NCBI GenBank assembly: GCA_963812965.1
Contig: CAWEXG010000010.1
Location: forward strand, 146,799-210,798
Reading direction: 5' to 3'
Length of the DNA stretch: 64,000 bases
Source of the DNA: DASXMT01 sp963812965
GTDB lineage: Bacteria > Actinomycetota > Acidimicrobiia > Acidimicrobiales > RAAP-2
Part shown: positions 9,124-22,124 of the stretch, piece by piece
Position numbering within the stretch: position 1 is the stretch's first letter
Layout: every line of letters begins with the position of its first letter
The notes under the pieces: generated by a model
The model's input: the letters and a program-made list of their open reading frames with translations, nothing else
Told to the model about the DNA's origin: nothing
The model's database searches: none
Made by a program: the position numbers and the translations under genes

Positions 9124-9693
9124 GTGGCCGAACGCGAGCGCAGTCATACCCGCCCGAGAGGCTCTGTCTTCGTTCCCCGAGCCCAGGTGATGTCGGCAGC
9201 CGACGTCCATCGGGCCATCACTCGCATGGCTCACGAGATCGCCGAGCGGAACAGCGGCCTCCACGGTCTGGTGCTGATCGGCCTGCAGACGGGGGGCGTG
9301 ACCATCGCCAACCGGCTGGCCGAGACGCTCGAGGAAGCCGAGGACGCCACCATCCCCGTGGGGACCTTGGACGTGGCCTTCTACCGGGACGACATCGGGC
9401 TCCGCCCGGTGCTCCCGGAAGCGGTGACCGATATCTCGTTCGACCTCACCGGTACCACGGTGGTCTTGGTCGACGACGTTCTCTTCACCGGCCGGACCAT
9501 CCGGGCCGCGCTCAACGCGCTCGGGGAGTACGGGAGGGCGCAGGCGGTCCAGCTCGCCGTGATGGTCGACCGCGGTCACCGGGAGCTACCGATCCGGCCG
9601 GACTACGTCGGGAAGAACCTCCCCACTCGGCGTGACGAGATGGTGGACGTCACCGAAGACGGCGTGGCACTTGGCGATGTGGTGTCTCGGTGA
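9124..9693 (+). CDS. pyrR: Bifunctional pyr RNA-binding regulator / uracil phosphoribosyltransferase
   Basis: This 189-residue type I phosphoribosyltransferase-fold protein binds pyr mRNA when charged with UMP and may keep uracil phosphoribosyltransferase activity. The PRPP loop is VVLVDDVLFTGRTIRAAL, followed by the PyrR-specific VMVDRGHRELPIRPDYVGKN and LPTRRDEMV. The early segment HEIAERNSGLHGLVLIGLQTGG is also typical. GTG 9124 is preferred over the upstream in-frame GTG because AGGAGG lies 4 bases before it. The stop overlaps pyrB by GTGA, and the mRNA leader carries its likely target loop. Confidence 0.95.
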   Translation: MAERERSHTRPRGSVFVPRAQVMSAADVHRAITRMAHEIAERNSGLHGLVLIGLQTGGVTIANRLAETLEEAEDATIPVGTLDVAFYRDDIGLRPVLPEAVTDISFDLTGTTVVLVDDVLFTGRTIRAALNALGEYGRAQAVQLAVMVDRGHRELPIRPDYVGKNLPTRRDEMVDVTEDGVALGDVVSR

Positions 9694-10718
9694 GACACCT
9701 GCTCTCCGTGGACGATCTCGGACGGGATGGGATCGTCGAGGTGCTTCGGGTGGCCGACTCCTTCGTCGAAGTAACGCATCGGACCAACCCCAAGGTGCCG
9801 GCGTTGCGAGGGCGCACGGTGGCCACGCTGTTCTTCGAGGACTCGACCCGGACCCGCGTGTCGTTCGAGACGGCGGCCAAACGGCTCTCTGCTGATGTGC
9901 TGTCCTTCGCTGCGGGGGCGTCGTCACTGAAGAAAGGGGAGTCGTTGCGGGACACGGTCGAGACCATCGAGGCGATGGGGATCGATGCGGTCATCGTTCG
10001 CCATGCCTCTTCGGGAGCTCCATTCCAGGTGGCCAACTGGGTCACGACGTCGTGTGTCATCAACGCAGGGGACGGCTGGCACGAGCATCCGACCCAGGCG
10101 CTCCTGGACCTCTACACCGTTCGCCAGGTGGTGGGGGGTGACAGCGGTGATGGCATGGACTGCTTCAAGGGACTGCAGGTGACGATCGTCGGGGACATCC
10201 GCCACAGCCGCGTCGCCCGGTCCCAGGTCGCTGCGTACAGCGCCTTGGGGGCCGAGGTCACGCTGGTGGCACCGGCCACGTTGCTCCCTCCTTCGCTGGA
10301 GGGTTGGCCTATTGCCGGGATCAGCCACGATCTCGATACCGTGCTGGCCTCTTCGGACGTGGTGTCCTTGCTCCGGGTCCAAGCGGAGCGGGGCAGTACG
10401 GGGTTCGTGCCGAGCCTGCGGGAGTACACGGCGGGATACGGGTTGACCCGGCGACGGGCAGCGCTCCTTCGTCCCGACGCCATCGTCCTCCATCCCGGTC
10501 CCATGGTGCGGGGGGTGGAGATCGCCTCCGAGGTGGCCGACCTGGCGTCGGCGTACATCACCCGCCAGGTCAGCAACGGTGTGGCCATACGCATGGCGGT
10601 CCTGTTCCTGCTCTTGGGCCAGGGCGGTCTCGATGGCGATGTGAGTGACAACGAGACCGGCAACGGGGCTGTCACGAGCACCCCGTCCGGCGCGACGCAC
10701 GAGGGGAACGATGGCTGA
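9690..10718 (+). CDS. pyrB: Aspartate carbamoyltransferase catalytic chain
   Basis: This 342-residue enzyme condenses carbamoyl phosphate with aspartate in step two of UMP synthesis. The carbamoyl-phosphate motif FFEDSTRTRVSFETAAKRL is near residue 50. SSLKKGESLRDTVETI contains the 80s loop lysine, HPTQALLDLYT follows near 137, and GDIRHSRVARSQ near 170, with HPGPMVRGVEI in the second domain. A C-terminal tail of about 25 Gly/Thr/Asn-rich residues is extra. No pyrI regulatory chain is present, so it is expected to work with PyrC or alone. It is coupled to pyrR and pyrC by overlaps, and the frame is intact. Confidence 0.96.
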   Translation: MRHLLSVDDLGRDGIVEVLRVADSFVEVTHRTNPKVPALRGRTVATLFFEDSTRTRVSFETAAKRLSADVLSFAAGASSLKKGESLRDTVETIEAMGIDAVIVRHASSGAPFQVANWVTTSCVINAGDGWHEHPTQALLDLYTVRQVVGGDSGDGMDCFKGLQVTIVGDIRHSRVARSQVAAYSALGAEVTLVAPATLLPPSLEGWPIAGISHDLDTVLASSDVVSLLRVQAERGSTGFVPSLREYTAGYGLTRRRAALLRPDAIVLHPGPMVRGVEIASEVADLASAYITRQVSNGVAIRMAVLFLLLGQGGLDGDVSDNETGNGAVTSTPSGATHEGNDG

Positions 10719-12003
10719 GCCCACAGTGATCATTGCCGGTGGCACCGTCATCGATGCCACCGGTGAGCGACGGGCGGACGTCGCCATCACCGACGGAACG
10801 GTACGCGCCGTGGCCGAAGGGCTCGACGTGCCCGCCGGTGCCACTGTCCTCGACGCCGGGGGGTGTGTGGTGGCCCCGGGCCTTGTCGATCTTCATACCC
10901 ATCTGCGCGAGCCGGGAAGGGAAGAGGCGGAGACGGTGGCGACCGGGACGCGGGCTGCGGCCCTCGGTGGCTACACCGCGGTGGTGGCCATGCCCAATAC
11001 CGAACCACCCCTCGACTCGGCGGCGGCGGTGCAACACGTCCTTGAGCTGGGGCGACAGGCCATGGCCGTGGTGGCGGTGGCCGGGGCCATCACCATCGGT
11101 CGTGCCGGAGAGCAGCTGGCGCCCATGGCCGAGCTGGCCGAGCTGGGTGTCCGGCTGTTCACCGACGACGGCGCCGGTGTCCAGTCGGCGGGCTTGATGC
11201 GCCGGGCGCTCGAGTACGCACGGGGGATCGGGGTGACCCTGGCGCAGCACTGCGAGGACGGATCGTTGGCCTGCGACGGCGCCATGCACGAAGGCGCGTG
11301 GTCGAGCCGGTTGGGCCTTCCGGGCATACCCGCCGTTGCCGAGGAGGTGATGGTGGCTCGGGACATCGCGCTGTCCAGGCTGACCGAAGCCCCGGTGCAC
11401 TTCCTCCACCTGTCCACGGCGGCATCGATCGATCTCGTCCGCCATGCGAAAGCTGCCGGCGTTGCGGTGACCGCCGAAGCCGCCCCGCACCACTTCACAC
11501 TGACCGACGCGCAGACCGCCGGGTTCGACCCCGTGTTCAAGGTCAACCCACCCCTGCGCCCGCAGTCCGACGTCGATGCCGTGCGGGCCGGCCTGGCCGA
11601 CGGAACCATCGATGCCATCGCCACCGACCACGCTCCCCATACGCCGGAGACCAAGGACTTGCCGTTCGACCAGGCCCCTCCGGGCATGCTCGGGTTGGAG
11701 ACAGCGCTGGCCCTGGCCATCACCGAGCTCGGACTTCCTCTCTGCACGGGTTCTTGCCTTGCTCAGTTGGCAGCCGGCTGCCATCGCCGGACTGCGCCCC
11801 GAGACCACGGTGGCCCCATCGAGCCCGGCGCCGTGGCCAACCTGTGCGTGATCGATCCCACCGCCACCTGGACCGTCGACGCTACGGCGCTGGCCAGCCG
11901 CAGTCGCAATACGCCCTATGCGGGAAGAACGCTCACCGGGAAGGTCCGTCACACCGTGCTGAGGGGAGAGCCGATGGTGATCGATGCCACGGCACAGCGA
12001 TGA
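10711..12003 (+). CDS. pyrC: Dihydroorotase (two compensating frameshifts near the end)
   Basis: This class I dihydroorotase, 430 residues as read, performs the third step of UMP synthesis with a two-metal centre. DLHTHLREPG carries the metal-binding HxH, AMPNTEPPLDS follows, QHCEDGSL and HFLHLSTAASI supply more ligands, and IATDHAPHTPETK holds the catalytic Asp. Between about 11745 and 11815 the reading frame is wrong. The family sequence ARVLALLSWQPAAIAGLRPE is found in the +1 frame, and the frame returns before GGPIEPGAVANLCVIDP. One extra T near 11743 and one missing C near 11813 would explain it. It overlaps pyrB by eight bases. Confidence 0.9.
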   Translation: MAEPTVIIAGGTVIDATGERRADVAITDGTVRAVAEGLDVPAGATVLDAGGCVVAPGLVDLHTHLREPGREEAETVATGTRAAALGGYTAVVAMPNTEPPLDSAAAVQHVLELGRQAMAVVAVAGAITIGRAGEQLAPMAELAELGVRLFTDDGAGVQSAGLMRRALEYARGIGVTLAQHCEDGSLACDGAMHEGAWSSRLGLPGIPAVAEEVMVARDIALSRLTEAPVHFLHLSTAASIDLVRHAKAAGVAVTAEAAPHHFTLTDAQTAGFDPVFKVNPPLRPQSDVDAVRAGLADGTIDAIATDHAPHTPETKDLPFDQAPPGMLGLETALALAITELGLPLCTGSCLAQLAAGCHRRTAPRDHGGPIEPGAVANLCVIDPTATWTVDATALASRSRNTPYAGRTLTGKVRHTVLRGEPMVIDATAQR

Positions 12004-12028
12004 GCATCGTGCCCACCGAGGTCCAACG

Positions 12029-13184
12029 ATGAGCAACGACGCAACAGTGGGCAACGGCTCAGCGATGGACAGCTCCGACGCCCTGTTGGTGCTCGCCGAC
12101 GGTGAGGTCTTCGAAGGCGAGGCCGTCGGTGCGGCACCGCCCGGCGGAGTGGCGACCGGTGAAGCGGTGTTCAACACCGTGCTCTCCGGCTACCAGGAAG
12201 TGCTGACCGATCCCTCCTACGCCGGGCAGGTCATCGCCTTCACCTACCCGCACATCGGGAACTACGGGGTCAATCCCACCGACGAGGAGGCGATCGTCCC
12301 GCACTGCAACGGCATCATCGTGCGCGACCTGGCGCACCACCCGAGCAGCTGGCGCTCGGTCGAGGGCCTCGAGCACTTCCTGGTCCGCCACGGCATCCCC
12401 GGTGTGACCGGGATCGACACCCGCCGGCTGACCCGGCACCTGCGGCGGTTCGGGGCGATGCCGTGCGCGTTCGGTACCGCCGACGAGCGCACCCTCCTCA
12501 TAGCGGCGCAGGCCGCCGCTCCCACGAACGGCCAGGACCTGGTCTCTGAGGTCACGACGCCGACTGCCTATACCCGGGGCAACGGCCCCTATCGGGTGGT
12601 GGCCTACGACTTCGGGATCAAAGAGACCATGCTCCGCCATCTGGCAGGTTTCGCCACGGTGACCGTCGTGCCCGGCGTCGACCCCTGCGGACGAGGTGCT
12701 CGGACTGGAGCCGGACGGCGTGTTCCTCTCCAACGGTCCCGGCGACCCGGCGGCGCTGCCGGGCATCACCGCCGAGATCGCCCGCCTCGTCGGCAGCGCT
12801 CCCATCTTCGGGATCTGCCTAGGGCATCAGCTGTTGGCCACTGCGCTTGGAGGGACGACCTTGAAGCTGCCGTTCGGCCATCACGGGGGGAACCACCCGG
12901 TGCAGCGCCTGTCCACCGGGCAGGTGGAGATCACGTCGCAGAACCACAACTATGCGGTGACACGCCGACTCGGTGCCGACGGCCGACGTGACCCATCGCA
13001 ACCTGAACGACGGTGTGATCGAGGGCATCCGCAGCCGGGAGGTGGCGGCGTTCAGCGTCCAGTACCACCCCGAGGCGGGTCCGGGTCCCCACGACGCCCG
13101 CTATCTGTTCGACGAGTTCCGTCATCTCATGGACACCGAAGGTCCCAGAGGAGCCGGATCGGCGACGAACGGAGGATCTCGCTG

Positions 13185-13185
<1 letters not shown>
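12029..13185 (+). CDS. carA: Carbamoyl-phosphate synthase small chain (frameshifted)
   Basis: This glutamine amidotransferase subunit feeds ammonia to CarB, about 385 residues over three frames. The N-terminal domain has GEAVFNTVLSGYQEVLTDPS and QVIAFTYPHIGNYG. The class I amidotransferase domain has FLSNGPGDPAALPG, the nucleophile Cys in PIFGICLGHQLLATALGG, and the second catalytic segment VQYHPEAGPGPHD. Two slips occur, near 12690 (GACCCCTGCGG) and near 12970 (ACACGCCGACTC). Each is fixed by dropping one base. The ATG at 12029 follows pyrC closely, and the stop overlaps carB as TGATG. Confidence 0.9.
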
Positions 13186-16558
<3,373 letters not shown>

Positions 16559-16562
<4 letters not shown>

Positions 16563-17555
16563 GCCGGGCCGGGCGGGCGTGGCGGGCCGTTTCGGGCACG
16601 GACGTCGACCTCGACCACGACGAGTCGGCTCGATCACCGTTGCCCAATCCGATCATGACCGCGTCGGGCACCGCCGGTCATGCCGACGAGCTCGGGGCCT
16701 ACTTCCCCCTTCAGGAGCTGGGGGCGGTCGTGGTGAAGTCGTTGTCCGTCGATCCGTGGCCGGGCAATCCTGCTCCGTCGGGTCCACCAGACCCCGTCGG
16801 GCATGCTGAACAGCGTCGGGCCTACAGGGGCCCGGGGATCGCGGCGTGGCTGGACGACGACCTCCCCGCGCTGGCGAGACCAGGGGCCCGGGTGGTGGCG
16901 AGCATCTGGGGACAGCGGGTGGACGAGTACGCCCGAGCCGCCACGCAGCTGGCGGATGCGGCGGTGTCGTCGGCGGCGTCGGGTCAGTCCACACCGATCG
17001 TGGCCGTCGAGGTCAACGTGAGCTGTCCCAACATCGAAGATCGGCAGCACCATGTTCGCCCACTCCCGGACTGCCACCGCCGAGGTGGTGGGCGCCGTGA
17101 GGGAGGCGTGCCCGCTACCGCTCTGGGTCAAGCTCAGCCCCAACGTGGCCGACCTCACCGGGATCGCCGGCGCCGCCGTCGGTGCCGGAGCCGAGGCGAT
17201 CACCGTGATCAACACGGTGCTGGGCATGTCCATCGATGTCGAGCAGCGTCGTCCCGTCCTGGGTGCCGGCGGCGGTGGGTCTGTCGGGGGCCGCCGTCCA
17301 CCCGGTGGCGGTCCGTGCCGTGTACGACTGCCGAGCTGCCTTCCCGGACGCGCCATCGTGGGGGTGGGCGGCGTGATGCGGGGCGTGGACGCAGTGGAGC
17401 TGCATGTTGGCCGGGGCGAACGCCGTCCAGGTGGGAACGGCCACCTTTCGTGACCCACGCGCCCCTCGTCGTGTGCTCCACGAGTTGACGACCTGGTGTG
17501 GGCAGCACGGGGTGCGATCGGTGGCCGAGCTGCAGAGGAGCTGGCTCATGGGTGA
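16559..17555 (+). CDS. pyrD: Dihydroorotate dehydrogenase, class 1B (frameshifted)
   Basis: This FMN enzyme oxidises dihydroorotate to orotate, about 325 residues after joining frames. PLPNPIMTASGTAGHADELG opens the barrel. VEVNVSCPNIED carries the class 1 catalytic cysteine, and WVKLSPNVADLTGIA, TVINTVLGMSIDV and IVGVGGVMRGVDAVEL complete the signature. The cysteine indicates class 1. Class 1B enzymes pass electrons to a PyrK partner, but no pyrK is visible in this operon. About seven slips (16.78, 16.81, 16.83, 17.04, 17.27, 17.33 and 17.40 kb) break the frame, and another is needed to reach the TGA at 17553-17555. The end is therefore approximate. The start overlaps carB as ATGA. Confidence 0.8.
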
Positions 17556-18438
17556 TGCTGGTCTGGTTCTGGAGCGGACTGGTGCCGGCCGGTCCGTTGC
17601 TGACCGGAACTGGTTCGGTATCGCTCGGGTAGCTGCTGCCGTGCCGACACCGGCCCGCTGTGCGCGGGCATCGACCCGTCGATCGTCCTTGCTCACGGAC
17701 TGGGGGCTGCCTGATACCGCCGACGGTCTTGCTCAGTTCGGATCCCGGTGTGTCGATGCATTTGCCGGCGTGGTCCCAGTGGTGAAGCCGCAGGTGGCGT
17801 TCTTCGAACGGCTGGGCTCAGCCGGTGTCGCCGCGCTGGAGTCAGTGATTCAGGACGCCCGTGCCGCTGGTTTGCTGGTCATCGCCGATGCCAAGCGAGG
17901 CGACATCGGCTCCACGTCGGCGGCGTACGCGGCGGCCTGGCTCGATCCGGACAGCCGACTCGCTGCCGACGCCATGACGGCGCTGCCGTACATGGGTTTA
18001 GGTGCGCTGCAGCCGATGGTGGACCTGGCCCAGGCCCATGGGAATGGAGTGATCGTCGTGGTACGCAGCTCCAACCCTGAAGGCCAAGTACTGCAACGAG
18101 CAACGAGCACCGACGGCCGCTCAGTCGAAGACGGCCTCTTGGCCGAGATCGCTGCTCGCAACGCGGTGGCACCGGGCGTCATCGGTGCGGTGGTCGGCGC
18201 CACCTTGGAGCCGTCGGGGTTCCCGCTCGAGACGTTGGGCGGCCCCATCCTGGCTCCCGGCGTAGGTGCGCAGGGAGCGGGTCGAACCGAGGTGCGCACG
18301 CTGTTCGGAGCGTGTCCGGCCGGCTCGGTCCTGCCCAACGTGTCCCGCTCGGTTCTCGTCGCCGGCCCTGACGTCACGAAGCTCCGCGTCGCCGCCCGCT
18401 CCGCCCGTGATGAGATGGCTGCCGTCTTAGAGGCTTAG
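17555..18438 (+). CDS. pyrF: Orotidine 5'-phosphate decarboxylase, subfamily 2 (start unclear)
   Basis: This enzyme decarboxylates OMP to UMP, the last step of the pathway. The N-terminal GPLCAGIDPSIVL lies in a neighbouring frame, and LTDWGLPDTADGLAQFGSR then runs on in the main frame. The subfamily 2 signature IADAKRGDIGSTSAAYAAAW carries the catalytic Asp/Lys pair, followed by VVVRSSNPEGQVLQ and ILAPGVGAQGAG. Slips near 17643 (missing base) and 17690 (extra G) explain the frame changes. The ATG at 17555 would form the TGATG overlap typical of this operon, but the first 30 residues are not reliable. It ends the pyr operon. Confidence 0.85.
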
Positions 18439-18440
18439 GG

Positions 18441-18483
18441 GCGGCCTGAGAGGTTGACCGGCCGAGCGGTCCAGCGGCCTGAG
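18441..18483. repeat. Short GC-rich repeats between convergent genes
   Basis: GCGGCCTGAG occurs at 18441-18450 and 18474-18483 in the gap between pyrF and the leftward pxp genes. Between and after them GGCC and CGGCC blocks can pair. A bidirectional transcription end is plausible, but no T-tract supports it. Confidence 0.3.
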
Positions 18484-18523
18484 CGGCCCAGTGGGTGAGT
18501 AGTCCTGGCCCGCCACCGGCGAC

Positions 18524-20271
18524 CTACGTCCCACTCTCGACCGGGAACCAGCCGGACACCCGGCCATTGAGCAACCGTTCATGCTCCTTGCGGAGCGCGA
18601 CAGCTTCGTCCAAGCCGACCCAGGTGAACTGGACCCGGTCACCAGGTCGCAGCCGACCGAGCCGACCCAGATCGGCACTGGCGACCGTGCCGATCACCGG
18701 ATAGCCGCCGACCGTGGCGTGGTCGGGGAGGAGCACGATCGGGCGACCGTCCGGCGGTACCTGGATCGCACCGGTGACGACGCCGCACGAGGGGACTCCT
18801 GACGCCGGCGGCTCGATGACGTGTCCATCCGATGTCAGGCGCAGCCCCACCCTGTTCGACTTGCCGTCCACCGTCCACGCCACCCCGACCAGCTTCTGCA
18901 GCTCGCTCCGGAGAACGTGTGGGGTCCGGCCAGCACTCGTACGACCGGCTCGACGCCGACCGGCGTGAGCCGACCGTGCGGATGGTCTGGTGTGCCCACG
19001 TCGATCTCGTCGCCATCCTGTACTGGTCCCACACCCAGTCCGGCCAGGACGTCGGAGGAGCAAGACCCGAACACGCTTGGTCCCAGGAGACCACCGGCCA
19101 CCGCCAAATAGGAGCGGAGACCGTCCCGGACGGGCCCGATGGTGAGCACCTGTCCGGCCATCACCGGGAACACGGCGTCGGCTGCTACCCGCTTGCCGTC
19201 GAGATCCAGATCCACCTCGTGCACCACTGCGGCGTGACCGGCGGCGGAGAAGCGGACGGTAGGGCCGTGGGCGGTGATCTCGAGGACGGCGGACGTGTCC
19301 GGGTTGCCGACCAGTCGATTGGCCAGCCGGAGACCGTCCGGATCGGCGGCGCCGGCGGTCGGCACGCCGATGGCGGCGACGCAGGTACGGCCGGCATCTT
19401 CTACGAGGGTGAGCATCCCCGGGTCGAGGATCCTGATGAACCGGTCCGTCGACGCTCGCAGGGGGTCGGTCCGTACCGAGGGCCAGCGTTCTCCGTCCCC
19501 GTTGGACATGGTCCCGGTCGTGGTATCAATGCCAGCACCGGCACGCGTGAACCGCACGGCGTCGCCCGCTCGCAACAGGGCGAAGGGAGACTGGTCCGGA
19601 TCGAACAGCGCCACGTCGGTATGACCCAGCAGCTGCCACCCTCCTGGGCTCGAGCGCGGATAGATCGAGGCGAACCCCCCGGCAACGGCTACCGAACCGG
19701 CGGGCACCTGGGTCCGGGGGGAGGAGCGGCGGGGGATGGCTGCCAGCTCGGGCGGTAGGCCGATCAGATAAGGAAAACCAGGGGCGAACCCGAGGAAGGC
19801 CACCTGCAGTGTGACCGAGGTGAGCAGCTCGACCACCTGTTCGGTACTGGTTCGTATGGAACGGGCCACCTCGTCGAGGTCCGGTCCGTCGAAGACCGTC
19901 GGGATCGTGACCGGCGGTCGAGCCGGGCTGTCGACCGTCCCGACAGCAGCGCCGAGGTCCCCGTCACCCTCCGTACCGCTGGATAGGTCGGGAGCCTCGT
20001 GAGCGAAGGACGTCCCAGAGGAACAGAGCCGGGTCAGCCAGTCGGAGACCCCGGCCAGGTCGGCGATGAGTGGATCGGTCTGCACGAGGACCGAGTGGAA
20101 CCCGATGACGATGTCCCGGATGCCGGCGACGTGCTCCCTGTCCGTCTCGAGGCAAGCGGCCAACCGGTGGGCAGCAGGGTTGCTCCCTACTTCGACCAGG
20201 AGTGCCGTGTCACCAAAAGGCAAGATGGCAGCGCCGCCCACCGACCCCGGCCGGACACCCCCGACGCTCAT
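18524..20271 (-). CDS. pxpB-pxpC: Fused 5-oxoprolinase subunits B and C (KipI-KipA), frameshifted
   Basis: This is one leftward gene of about 580 residues. The N-terminal 230 residues are the PxpB/KipI domain, with ILPFGDTALLVEVG and VAFLGFAPGFPYLIGLP, then GGWQLLGHT. The C-terminal part is the PxpC/KipA domain, with MLTLVEDAGRTCVAAIGVP, GAADPDGLRLANRLVGNP, GVVTGAIQVPPDGRPIVLL and DHATVGGYPVIGTV. With PxpA the complex hydrolyses 5-oxoproline to glutamate using ATP. The frame changes near 18920, where AGPHT should continue as VLRSELQKLVGVAW. The change fits two extra bases or one missing. It overlaps pxpA by four bases. Both genes face against the surrounding operons. Confidence 0.85.
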
Positions 20272-21137
20272 CGGGCACCCGGGGCGAACGTCCGCACGAC
20301 GATGCCCGCCTGCTCGAGCGCCGCCCGCACCAGCCGAGCCGACTCAGCTGCACCGGGACTGTCCCCGTGGACGCACAACGAGTTGGCGTCGACGGCCAGC
20401 CACGTCCCGTCGACTGCTTCGACGCCGCCTTCGACAGCCAGCGTCACGGCACGACGGGCCACCTCGGCCGGATCGGTGATCACCGCACCCGGGTCGTGAC
20501 GCGACGCCAGCAGCCCGTCGGACCGGTAGGCGCGGTCCGGGAACGCCTCGGCCACGACGACGAGCCCGGCACGCCGCGCCGCGTCGATCACCGGCGTCCC
20601 CGCCTGTGCCAGCAGCACCATCGACGACCCGGCGCGCCGCACCGCGTCGATGACCACCGCTGCGGTGTCCGGGTCCCGGCTCATCCGGTTGTACAGCGCG
20701 CCGTGAGGCTTCACGTAGGTGACGCGGATGGGTGTTCCTTGGATGTCTCGGATCGGTACCGCCGGACTCTGCTCCTCTGGGCCATGTCCCCACGGAACCC
20801 CGGCTCCGCTCCCTCTGTCTTCTGTGCCGGACACCGGGATCTCGCCGATGACCTGGCGCAAGAGACCGATCTGCTCGTCGATATCGGCCAGCAGTTGCTC
20901 CGGTGAGACCTCGATGTCCCGGCGCCCGAACCCCTGGCGATCCCGGTAGGAAACGTGGGCGCCCACGGCGATCCCGCGGTTCGCAGCCGCCTCTGCGGTG
21001 GCCCGCATCACGGCCGGACTCCCAGCGTGGAGGCCACAGGCGACGCTGGCGCTGGTGACGGAATCGAGGATGGCACGGTCATCTGAACCGAGCTCGTCGG
21101 CTTCTCCCAGGTCGGCGTTGAGATCGATCCACGCCAT
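20268..21137 (-). CDS. pxpA: 5-oxoprolinase subunit A (LamB/YcsF family)
   Basis: This 289-residue LamB/YcsF-type protein is the first subunit of the prokaryotic 5-oxoprolinase. The start MAWIDLNADLGEADELG is the family opening. It continues with SVACGLHAGSPAVMRATAE, GAHVSYRDRQGFGRR, YVKPHGALYNRMSRDP and EAFPDRAYRSDGLLASR. A loop of about 20 Gly/Pro-rich residues near position 115 is longer than usual. The ATG at 21137 is chosen because GGAG lies just before it and it gives the canonical N-terminus. It heads a two-gene operon with pxpBC and diverges from mihF, 52 bases away. Confidence 0.92.
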   Translation of the reverse strand: MAWIDLNADLGEADELGSDDRAILDSVTSASVACGLHAGSPAVMRATAEAAANRGIAVGAHVSYRDRQGFGRRDIEVSPEQLLADIDEQIGLLRQVIGEIPVSGTEDRGSGAGVPWGHGPEEQSPAVPIRDIQGTPIRVTYVKPHGALYNRMSRDPDTAAVVIDAVRRAGSSMVLLAQAGTPVIDAARRAGLVVVAEAFPDRAYRSDGLLASRHDPGAVITDPAEVARRAVTLAVEGGVEAVDGTWLAVDANSLCVHGDSPGAAESARLVRAALEQAGIVVRTFAPGAR

Positions 21138-21176
21138 CACTCCAGTATTCAGCATGACCACGGTCTCTGGAGGCGC

Positions 21177-21182
21177 TATCGT
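21177..21182 (+). promoter_or_regulatory. -10 element before mihF, probable leaderless start
   Basis: TATCGT ends 7 bases before the mihF ATG at 21190. There is no Shine-Dalgarno between them. The same spacing is seen before nfuA and aroC. Confidence 0.4.
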
Positions 21183-21189
21183 CGCGCCC

Positions 21190-21507
21190 ATGCCGCAACC
21201 GCCTGCACTCACGCCCGAACAGCGCCAAGCCGCTCTGGCCAAGGCCGCCAAGGTCCGCCGCGAGCGGGCCGAGGTCAAAGAGAAGCTGAAGATCGGCTCG
21301 ATCAGCCTGGCCGAGCTGCTCAAGACGGCCGACTCCAACGAGACGGTAGGAAAGATGAAGGTCCTTTCCGTCCTGGAGTCGTTGCCCGGTCTGGGCAAGG
21401 TGAAGGCTCGTCGTCTGATGGAAGCCGTAGGCATCAGCGAGAGCCGCCGCCTCCAGGGTCTTGGAAGCAACCAGCGCGAGAAGCTTCTCAGCGAAACCGC
21501 TCGCTGA
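21190..21507 (+). CDS. mihF: Actinobacterial integration host factor (mIHF)
   Basis: This 105-residue DNA-binding nucleoid protein belongs to the mycobacterial IHF family, which is unrelated in fold to E. coli IHF. Basic helices (AKAAKVRRERAEVKEKLK) are followed by the helix-two-turn-helix region LPGLGKVKARRLMEAVGISE and then RRLQGLGSNQREKLL. Length and sequence fit the family closely. The pyrF-mihF-gmk order is standard in actinobacteria, but here the pxp genes separate pyrF from mihF, so mihF has its own promoter. Confidence 0.95.
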   Translation: MPQPPALTPEQRQAALAKAAKVRRERAEVKEKLKIGSISLAELLKTADSNETVGKMKVLSVLESLPGLGKVKARRLMEAVGISESRRLQGLGSNQREKLLSETAR

Positions 21508-21542
21508 GCGGCAGCGCTGCAGCTTTCTCCCGCGCCTTCCAT

Positions 21543-22124
21543 CTGAGCGATCCGCTGATCTTCGTCCTCTTCGGCCCCGGAGGGGCCGGCAAGGGGACCG
21601 TTGCTGCCCGTGTGGTGGCTGGCGACCCTCGATTGTGGTTGAGCCGCTCGTGGACTACCCGCGCCCGCCGTGCGGGCGAGCCTGAAGACGCGTACGTCTT
21701 CGTCGATCGCAGCACGTTCGAAGTAAAGGTCGACCAAGAGGGCTTCTTCGAGTGGGCCGAGTTCCTCGGCAACCTGTACGGAACCCCGGTCCCTGACCCT
21801 CCCGCGGGGTCCGATGTCCTCCTGGAGATCGACCTCCAAGGTGCGTTCCAGGTCCGAGCCAAGCGACCGGATGCCACGCTTGTCCTCCTGAAAGCACCGT
21901 CTCCACAGGTCCAGGCGCAGCGTCTTCGTGCCCGTGGAGACGACGAAGCCCACGTCCAGCAGCGGCTGGCTGCCGGTGCGGACGAAGAGCGTCGGGGTAG
22001 CGAGATCGCCGACATCGTGGTGGTCAACGACGACCTGGTTCGGGCGACGGCCGAAGTGGCCGGTATAGTGGACCGTTACCGTTCCGCTGCCCGCTCGGGC
22101 GGCGACCCTGCCGAAGGATCGTGA
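21543..22124 (+). CDS. gmk: Guanylate kinase
   Basis: This ATP-dependent GMP kinase is about 193 residues. The P-loop reads FGPGGAGKGTVAARV, with Gly where Ser is more common. SRSWTTRARRAGEPE, which binds GMP, follows, then YVFVDRSTFEVKVDQEGFFE, GTPVPDP and VLLEIDLQGAFQV. No ATG, GTG or TTG precedes the P-loop in frame. The candidate starts are CTG codons at 21504, overlapping the mihF stop as CTGA, and at 21543, which gives the family-like opening SDPLIFVLFGPGG. The latter is used here. It ends in a one-base overlap with rpoZ. Confidence 0.9.
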   Translation: MSDPLIFVLFGPGGAGKGTVAARVVAGDPRLWLSRSWTTRARRAGEPEDAYVFVDRSTFEVKVDQEGFFEWAEFLGNLYGTPVPDPPAGSDVLLEIDLQGAFQVRAKRPDATLVLLKAPSPQVQAQRLRARGDDEAHVQQRLAAGADEERRGSEIADIVVVNDDLVRATAEVAGIVDRYRSAARSGGDPAEGS

